Assembly: GCF_014651715.1 (NCBI RefSeq)
Contig: NZ_BMXK01000002.1
Coordinates: 124,001 to 188,000 of the forward strand
Direction of reading: 5' to 3'
Origin: Zhihengliuella salsuginis
GTDB taxonomy: Bacteria > Actinomycetota > Actinomycetes > Actinomycetales > Micrococcaceae
Length of the DNA: 64,000 bases
Below are positions 58,662 through 64,000 of this stretch, piece after piece. Every line of letters begins with the position of its first letter. Position 1 is the stretch's first letter. A model generated the notes under the pieces. The model was given only the letters and a program-made list of their open reading frames with translations, made no database searches and was not told the DNA's origin. Made by a program: the position numbers and the translations under genes.

Positions 58662-59603
58662 TCAGAGGGGGAACCGGCCCGTCGCCCGGTCCCACACATT
58701 CACTGCGGCCGCGACCAGCAGTGCGGAACCGAGCATGTGGAGCAGGACGAGCCCGATCGGCAGCCCGGTGAAGTGCTGCCAGTAGCCGATGCCCGCCTGG
58801 GCGAGGAGGACGAGGACCAGCAGCACGAGGCCGCGCCGCAGTCTCGAGATCTGCGCGGTGGCCTGCTGCCCGCGGCGGTAGACCAGGAACGCGGCGACCA
58901 GCGTGGCGGCGACCAGGGCGTAGACGGGCGCCGTGTGCAGCCGGGTGACGATCTCCGGGTCGAACGGGTGGCGAGGCGCACCGGAGTCGCCGGCGTGCGG
59001 ACCGGTGCCGGTCACGACGGTGCCGAGGACGACGGCGGCCGCCGCCGTGGCGAGGATCGCCCAGCCCGCCGCGACGATCCCGGCGGGCGGATCCGCCGGC
59101 ATGATCCGCTCCTCGCCGCGCCGGTGCATGCGCGTCCGGTTCACCAGCAGCATGGCGAAGCCGACGACGGTCGCCGAGACGAGGAAGTGCAGGCTCACCA
59201 CCCACGGGTTCAGGTCGGTCCAGACGGTGATGCCGCCGATGAGCGCCTGCGCCGGGATGATGCCGAGCAGGCCCAGCGCGAGGCGGAAGAGCGTCGGGTG
59301 CGTGCGGCGCATGTTCCAGACCGCGGCGATCATGGCGACAGCGATCGCCGCGAGGACGAAGGTCAGCGTGCGGTTGCCGAACTCGATCAGCCCGTGGATG
59401 CCCATCTCCGGGGTCGGCGTCATGGAGCCCGGCACGCAGTTGGGCCACTCCGAGCAGCCCAGCCCGGACTCGGTCAGCCGCACGGCGCCGCCGGTGACGA
59501 TGATCCCGATCTGCGAGACCAGGGACGCGATCGCGAGCGCGTGCACCCCGCGGCCGACGCGGGTGGGGAGGCGGTCCGTCCAGGTGGAGACGGTGGAACT
59601 CAT
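58662..59603 (-). CDS. ctaA: Heme A synthase
   Basis: A 313-residue membrane protein with eight helices that oxidises heme O to heme A for cytochrome aa3 oxidase. The four heme-ligand histidines are in GIHGLIEFGNR, VSLHFLVSA, TRLHTAPVY and LLHMLGSA. CSEWPNC near residue 50 is the paired-cysteine loop of the actinobacterial/Bacillus type. It follows an ABC exporter by 19 bases, a pairing that recurs in actinobacteria. Confidence 0.95.
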   Translation of the reverse strand: MSSTVSTWTDRLPTRVGRGVHALAIASLVSQIGIIVTGGAVRLTESGLGCSEWPNCVPGSMTPTPEMGIHGLIEFGNRTLTFVLAAIAVAMIAAVWNMRRTHPTLFRLALGLLGIIPAQALIGGITVWTDLNPWVVSLHFLVSATVVGFAMLLVNRTRMHRRGEERIMPADPPAGIVAAGWAILATAAAAVVLGTVVTGTGPHAGDSGAPRHPFDPEIVTRLHTAPVYALVAATLVAAFLVYRRGQQATAQISRLRRGLVLLVLVLLAQAGIGYWQHFTGLPIGLVLLHMLGSALLVAAAVNVWDRATGRFPL

Positions 59604-59622
59604 GATGTGACTCCGATCGGAC

Positions 59623-60396
59623 CTAAGTCCATTTGAACCAGCGGGTCGCGGCGGTGCCGGCGACGGCGGCCCACGCGAGAAGTACGACGACGGATCCCGT
59701 CGCCACGGTGCCGTCGATCAGCGCTGCGCGCATGGCGTCGCCGAGCGCTGCCGACGGGAGGACCTGGACGATGTCCGGGAGGACCCCGGGCAGGTGGCTG
59801 CCCGGGATGAGGATCCCGCCGGCCGCCGCCAGGAGGATCCAGGCCAGGTTGGTGATGGCCAGGGTCGCCTCGGGGCGGACGGTGCCGGCGATGAGCAGGC
59901 CGAGGGAGGTGAACGCAGCGGCGCCCGCGAGCAGGAGGCCGAGGCCGATCAGGGTCCCGAGCGGGTCCGGTCGCCAGCCCATGAGCAGGGCCGTTCCGCC
60001 GACGACGACCAGCTGGACCGCCAGGACGGCCAGCACCGCGAGAGCCTTGCCGAAGATGAGGCCGACCCGGCCGAGCGGCGTCGTCGACAGGAACGTCAGG
60101 ACCCCGTAGCGGCGGTCGAACCCGGTCGCGATGCCCTGGCCCGTGAAGGCGGTCGACATGACGCAGAGGGCCAGCACGCCGGGGGCCGCGGCCTCGATGC
60201 GCGAGGAGGCGACGCCGTCGAGCAGGTCGACGAAGGTCAGCGCCACGAGGGCGAGCAGGGGCAGCACGACGGCGAGGACGAGCTGCTCGCCGTTGCGCAG
60301 CATGAGCGTGGTCTCGTAGCCGCCGTGGCGCAGGATGCGCTGGGCGACGGAGGCCGCGTTCGACGGCGCGGCCGGGGCGGGGGTGGTCTCAGTCAT
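59623..60396 (-). CDS. ABC exporter permease
   Basis: A 257-residue ABC-2-type permease with six predicted membrane helices. It overlaps the ATPase gene by 8 bases and precedes ctaA. Substrate unknown; the link with heme A synthesis suggests a role in cytochrome assembly, but that is inference. Confidence 0.9.
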   Translation of the reverse strand: MTETTPAPAAPSNAASVAQRILRHGGYETTLMLRNGEQLVLAVVLPLLALVALTFVDLLDGVASSRIEAAAPGVLALCVMSTAFTGQGIATGFDRRYGVLTFLSTTPLGRVGLIFGKALAVLAVLAVQLVVVGGTALLMGWRPDPLGTLIGLGLLLAGAAAFTSLGLLIAGTVRPEATLAITNLAWILLAAAGGILIPGSHLPGVLPDIVQVLPSAALGDAMRAALIDGTVATGSVVVLLAWAAVAGTAATRWFKWT

Positions 60397-61348
60397 CGGA
60401 CTGCTCCTTGGTGGACGCCAGATCGAGGAACACGTCCTCGAGGCTGCGCGGCTGCATGCTCAGGGCGGTGGGCAGTACGTCGGCCTCGGCCAGCCACCGG
60501 GTCGCCGCGGCGAGGTGCTCGGCCGTGTGGACGCCGGTGATGCGGTAGTGGCCCGCGGACCCGCGCGTCAGGGTGAGCCCAGCGGTGGCGCGCAGGTCGT
60601 CGGCGCTCAGCTCCGCCGTCGTGCTGATCTCGAGGACGCGCGACTCGGTCTCGGCGTGGGCGGTCAGCTCCGCGACGGTGCCCTCGGCGACGTTGCGGCC
60701 GTCGTCGATGATGTAGACGTAGTCGGACAGGCGCTGGGCGTCGTCCATGAGGTGGGTGGTCAGGACGATCGCGAGGCCGGCGTCGCGCAGTTCGGAGATC
60801 AGGTCGAAGACGACCTGGCGGGACTGCGGGTCGAGGCCGGCGCTCGGCTCGTCGAGGAAGACGATCTCCGGCCGGCCGACGAGGGCGGCGGCGAGGGCGA
60901 CCCGCTGCTTCTGGCCGCCGGAGAGGCGGCGCACGGATGTGGAGGCGAAGCCGTCGATGCCGAGGCGCGCGATCAGGGCGTCGACGTCGGCGGGCCGCCG
61001 GTACATTCCCGCCACGTGCTTGAGCAGCGGGATCGGGCGGACCGACGGCGGGAGGCCGCCGTCCTGGAGCATGACGCCGACGCGCGAACGCAGATCGGAG
61101 GACGCCGTGAAGGGGTTGTGGCCGAGCAGGGAGATCGAGCCGCCGTCGGGCTTCAGCAGGCCCTGGGCGCAGCCGAGCGTGGTCGACTTGCCCGCGCCGT
61201 TGGTTCCCAGGATCGTGGTGACCGCACCGCGCTCGGCGCGCAGGGAGACGCCGTGCAGCACACGGACCATGCGGCCGTCGAGGGCTGCGACGGGTCCGAA
61301 GTCTTTGCGGAGGGATTCGACGGCGAGGGCGGGGGCTGACGAGGACAC
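60389..61348 (-). CDS. ABC exporter ATPase
   Basis: A 319-residue ATPase. Walker A GTNGAGKST, signature LSGGQKQRVALA, Walker B IVFLDEPSAGLDP and H-loop TTHLMDDA are all intact; a C-terminal domain of about 90 residues follows. Two adjacent GTG codons (61351, 61348) could start it; the second is exactly 6 bases after TAGAAT and is preferred. The gene is divergent from sufR with about 190 bases between. Confidence 0.92.
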   Translation of the reverse strand: MSSSAPALAVESLRKDFGPVAALDGRMVRVLHGVSLRAERGAVTTILGTNGAGKSTTLGCAQGLLKPDGGSISLLGHNPFTASSDLRSRVGVMLQDGGLPPSVRPIPLLKHVAGMYRRPADVDALIARLGIDGFASTSVRRLSGGQKQRVALAAALVGRPEIVFLDEPSAGLDPQSRQVVFDLISELRDAGLAIVLTTHLMDDAQRLSDYVYIIDDGRNVAEGTVAELTAHAETESRVLEISTTAELSADDLRATAGLTLTRGSAGHYRITGVHTAEHLAAATRWLAEADVLPTALSMQPRSLEDVFLDLASTKEQSDD

Positions 61349-61354
61349 CACAGC

Positions 61355-61360
61355 ATTCTA
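61355..61360 (-). promoter_or_regulatory. -10 hexamer TAGAAT of the ABC-ctaA operon
   Basis: On the minus strand TAGAAT is 6 bases before the GTG at 61348. Confidence 0.5.
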
Positions 61361-61528
61361 CGTGACGTAGAGAATCCGGCCGACGGCGGGTGCGGTAGGG
61401 TCGGACCGCGCGCCACTGCGCTGCCCGGAGCCCCGGGCCGGCCCCCGAAGAGCGGGGTGTGTCGGAACTCACGGCCGGGCGCTCTCCGGCTAAGGGTCGC
61501 CTTGCTAGTCAACAGGGCCCGAATAGGT

Positions 61529-61534
61529 CATGAT
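61529..61534 (+). promoter_or_regulatory. -10 hexamer CATGAT of the suf operon
   Basis: CATGAT lies 6 bases before the sufR GTG, as in the hydrolase promoter at 7486. An AAGG-GTCG-CCTT inverted repeat (about 61495-61506) lies upstream and could be an operator, but it does not match a known box well. Confidence 0.4.
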
Positions 61535-61540
61535 TGTGTT

Positions 61541-62329
61541 GTGTATTCAGCTCAGTTGACGACTCCGGAAGACGATGGGGCGCGGTCCCATGGTGGCCGG
61601 GCGCCCGAAACCGAGGATCGTACCCGTGACCGCGTACTGCAGGCCGTCCTGAAGCAGGGGCCCGTCAGTGCTGCGGAGCTGGGGGAGTCGCTCGGCTTCA
61701 CGCCCGCGGCCGTCCGCCGCCACCTCGACTCCCTCAGCAAGCAGGGCCTCGTCGAGGTCAAGGTCATCGCGAGCCAGGGTGCGGGTGCAGGCCGCCCAGC
61801 GCGTCGCTACGTGCTCAGCCAGCGCGGCCAGACGCGGCTCGGCAACGACTACCTCGACATCGCAGCCGACGCGCTCACCGAGCTCGCCGATGCCGTCGGC
61901 GAGGAGGCCGTCAACGCCTTCGCCGCCCGGCGCTTCGGGGCCATGGAGCGCCGCTACCGGCCCATCGTCGAGGCCGCCGGCGAGGATGTGACCGCCCGGG
62001 CCGAGGCGCTGGCCGGAGCACTGGCCGCCGACGGATTCGTCGGCTACACCCGCGAAGTCGGCGCGACCCTGCCCGAGGCCATGCAGAGCGTCCAGCTCTG
62101 CCAGGGGCACTGCCCGATCCAGGGCCTCGCCGCGGAGTTCCCCGACTTCTGCGACGAGGAAACCAAGACCTTCGCGCGGCTGCTCGGCGTCGATGTGCGC
62201 CGGCTGTCCACGCTCGCCGGCGGAGGGCACGTGTGCACCACCCACGTTCCCGTTGGACGCCACAAGACTCCTCAGCGCGCTGAGAAGAGAACTCGAATCA
62301 AGATCAACAAGCAGGAGAGGCCGCGATGA
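61541..62329 (+). CDS. sufR: SufR, iron-sulfur-sensing transcriptional repressor
   Basis: A 262-residue DeoR-like regulator. The winged helix [19 protein letters not shown] lies near 40-60. The C-terminal cysteines expected to bind a [4Fe-4S] cluster are in [16 protein letters not shown] and HVCTTHV. Holo-SufR represses the suf operon. The GTG at 61541 is chosen because it directly follows a CATGAT promoter hexamer. It overlaps sufB by ATGA. Confidence 0.93.
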   Translation: MYSAQLTTPEDDGARSHGGRAPETEDRTRDRVLQAVLKQGPVSAAELGESLGFTPAAVRRHLDSLSKQGLVEVKVIASQGAGAGRPARRYVLSQRGQTRLGNDYLDIAADALTELADAVGEEAVNAFAARRFGAMERRYRPIVEAAGEDVTARAEALAGALAADGFVGYTREVGATLPEAMQSVQLCQGHCPIQGLAAEFPDFCDEETKTFARLLGVDVRRLSTLAGGGHVCTTHVPVGRHKTPQRAEKRTRIKINKQERPR

Positions 62330-63786
62330 CGGATCAGATTGCACAGGAGACCGCCGATCCCGGCGTGAACAATGAGATCCTGGAGAAGAATCCGGAGCTC
62401 CATGGGATCGGCAACTACGAGTACGGCTGGTCGGACAAGAACGACGCCGGAGCCAACGCCAAGCGTGGCATCGACGAAGACGTCGTCCGTGACATCTCGT
62501 CCAAGAAGGGCGAGCCGGAGTGGATGCTCAACCTGCGGCTCAAGGGCCTGAAGTACTTCGAGCGCAAGCCGATGCCGACGTGGGGCGCAGACCTCTCGGG
62601 CATCGACTTCGACAACATCAAGTACTTCGTGCGCTCGACCGAGCAGCAGGCCACGACGTGGGAAGACCTGCCCGACGACATCAAGAACACCTACGACAAG
62701 CTGGGCATCCCCGAGGCAGAGAAGCAGCGCCTCGTCTCCGGTGTGGCCGCCCAGTACGAGTCCGAGGTCGTCTACCACCAGCTGCGCGAGGACCTCGAGT
62801 CCCAGGGCGTCGTCTTCCTCGACACGGATACCGCGCTGAGGGACTACCCGGAGGTCTTCCAGGAGTACTTCGGCTCGGTCATCCCGGTCGGCGACAACAA
62901 GTTCGGTTCGCTGAACACCGCCGTGTGGTCGGGCGGCTCGTTCGTGTACGTCCCCAAGGGCGTCCACGTCGACATCCCCCTGCAGGCCTACTTCCGTATC
63001 AACACGGAGAACATGGGCCAGTTCGAGCGGACGCTGATCATCGCCGACGAGGACTCCTACGTCCACTACATCGAGGGCTGCACGGCCCCGATCTACCAGT
63101 CGGACTCGCTGCACTCGGCCGTCGTCGAGATCATCGTGAAGAAGGGCGCCCGCGTCCGCTACACGACGATCCAGAACTGGTCGAACAACGTCTACAACCT
63201 GGTCACCAAGCGCGCCATCTGCGAAGAGGGCGCCACGATGGAGTGGGTCGACGGCAACATCGGCTCCAAGGTCACCATGAAGTACCCGGCCGTCTACCTG
63301 GTCGGCGAGCACGCCAAGGGCGAGACCCTGTCGATCGCCTTCGCCGGCGAGGGGCAGCACCAGGACACCGGTTCGAAGATGGTGCACATCGCGCCGAACA
63401 CCTCCTCCTCGATCGTCGCGAAGTCGGTGGCCCGCAACGGCGGCCGCTCGGCCTACCGCGGTCTGGTGCAGGTGCGCGAGGGCGCCAAGGGCGTCAAGAA
63501 CTCGGTGGTCTGCGACGCCCTGCTGGTCGACCAGATCTCCCGCTCCGATACATACCCGTACATCGACGTCCGCGAGGACGACGTCACGATGGGCCACGAG
63601 GCCACCGTGTCCCGTGTCTCCGAGGAGCAGCTGTTCTACCTGATGTCCCGCGGCATGGCGGAAGACGAGGCCATGGCGATGATCGTCCGCGGCTTCATCG
63701 AGCCCATCGCCCGCGAGCTGCCGATGGAATACGCGCTCGAGCTGAACCGCCTCATTGAACTTCAGATGGAAGGATCCGTCGGTTAA
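62326..63786 (+). CDS. sufB: Fe-S cluster assembly scaffold SufB
   Basis: A 486-residue scaffold of the SufBCD complex. The right-handed beta-helix core with HYIEGCTAP and the conserved [20 protein letters not shown] block is present. GAGAGG precedes the ATG inside the sufR stop. The next gene, sufD, follows 2 bases later. Confidence 0.96.
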   Translation: MTDQIAQETADPGVNNEILEKNPELHGIGNYEYGWSDKNDAGANAKRGIDEDVVRDISSKKGEPEWMLNLRLKGLKYFERKPMPTWGADLSGIDFDNIKYFVRSTEQQATTWEDLPDDIKNTYDKLGIPEAEKQRLVSGVAAQYESEVVYHQLREDLESQGVVFLDTDTALRDYPEVFQEYFGSVIPVGDNKFGSLNTAVWSGGSFVYVPKGVHVDIPLQAYFRINTENMGQFERTLIIADEDSYVHYIEGCTAPIYQSDSLHSAVVEIIVKKGARVRYTTIQNWSNNVYNLVTKRAICEEGATMEWVDGNIGSKVTMKYPAVYLVGEHAKGETLSIAFAGEGQHQDTGSKMVHIAPNTSSSIVAKSVARNGGRSAYRGLVQVREGAKGVKNSVVCDALLVDQISRSDTYPYIDVREDDVTMGHEATVSRVSEEQLFYLMSRGMAEDEAMAMIVRGFIEPIARELPMEYALELNRLIELQMEGSVG

Positions 63787-63788
63787 CC

Positions 63789-64000
63789 ATGACTGATACC
63801 GCAACTACTCTCTCCGGCGAGAAGGCACGCATCGGCTCGCCGTCGATCGCGGGATTCACCGAGGAGGGCGAGAACCTCTCCCCGTTGAACGAGGACGCAT
63901 CGCCGCTGGGCGGCGACGCCTCGAAGGCCCACAGCCATGGTGCCGCCGCAGGCATCCCGCAGGCATCCCGCGGCGAGCGCCCCACCAGCTACGACCTGGC
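63789..64000 (+). CDS. sufD: SufD, partial (window edge)
   Basis: The first 70 codons of SufD, a SufB paralogue of the same complex. The N-terminus is disordered, with IPQASRGERPTSYDL leading into the family region. GCAGGCATCCC occurs twice in tandem (near 63951-63972). The gene continues beyond the window. Confidence 0.85.
   Translation, partial: MTDTATTLSGEKARIGSPSIAGFTEEGENLSPLNEDASPLGGDASKAHSHGAAAGIPQASRGERPTSYDL

Noticed and set aside
61495-61513. CTAAGGGTCGCCTTGCTAG as an IdeR/DtxR iron box
   Set aside because: Only about seven of 19 positions agree with the consensus and the palindrome is imperfect; not enough to call an operator.
63951-63972. Tandem GCAGGCATCCC in sufD as a regulatory repeat
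   Set aside because: Two in-frame copies within a disordered N-terminus; most simply a small coding duplication.

Overview
The window is dense, very GC-rich chromosomal DNA of an actinobacterium, most likely a Micrococcaceae member of the Arthrobacter/Micrococcus type. This is inferred from strong G/C bias at third codon positions, GTG starts, a mycobacterial-type PdtaR (ANTAR) regulator, a PnuX/RibM-type riboflavin transporter, and the trp-region membrane protein next to trpE. No prophage, insertion sequence, CRISPR array or resistance island was seen. Almost everything is core metabolism and information processing.

Layout. 1-7 kb (minus strand): Rieske lipoprotein, fused enoyl-CoA hydratase/3-hydroxyacyl-CoA dehydrogenase, nitronate monooxygenase, RNase D-like protein, DUF3000, threonine aldolase, MsrB. 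7.5-12 kb: alpha/beta hydrolase, YbaK deacylase, SufE, sulfurtransferase, ZapE ATPase. 12.3-12.8 kb: minus-strand tRNA array Gly-Cys-Val-Gly. 13-17.7 kb: orphan PD-(D/E)XK-like gene, then def-fmt-rsmB and rpe. 17.8-22.4 kb: FMN riboswitch and ribM-ribD-ribE-ribBA-ribH. 22.5-33.1 kb: hisE, hisG, hisF, hisI, then trpE, two small membrane proteins, trpC, trpB, trpA and lgt. 33.1-41.1 kb: a structured leader, gltB, gltD, pyk. 41.2-49.6 kb: PdtaR regulator, tRNA-Leu, a RibD-like reductase, polA, an Eis-like acetyltransferase, rpsA, a DinB-like protein and an unknown gene. 49.6-56 kb: RsmC/RlmG-like methyltransferase, YigZ protein, coaE, uvrB, and a yybP-ykoY-type riboswitch with a TerC family protein. 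56-64 kb: HhH-GPD repair protein, S33 peptidase, GNAT, heme A synthase with an ABC exporter, then divergent sufR-sufB-sufD (the last cut by the window edge).

How genes work together. The rib cluster couples flavin sensing to riboflavin uptake and synthesis. The his/trp/glt block collects genes around glutamine- and PRPP-dependent amino acid synthesis; hisA/priA, hisH, trpD and trpG must lie elsewhere. Many genes are joined by 4-base ATGA or GTGA overlaps.

The most striking signal is regulatory. About fifteen genes have a TANNNT-like -10 hexamer only 6-8 bases before the start codon, predicting leaderless mRNAs. In three places the upstream gene's TAG stop supplies the first bases of the next -10 hexamer. 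The strongest promoter in the window (before rpsA) instead predicts a near-leaderless small cysteine-containing reading frame that ends in an ATGA overlap with rpsA. That, and the roughly 280-base structured gltB leader, are the best candidates for undescribed regulation.
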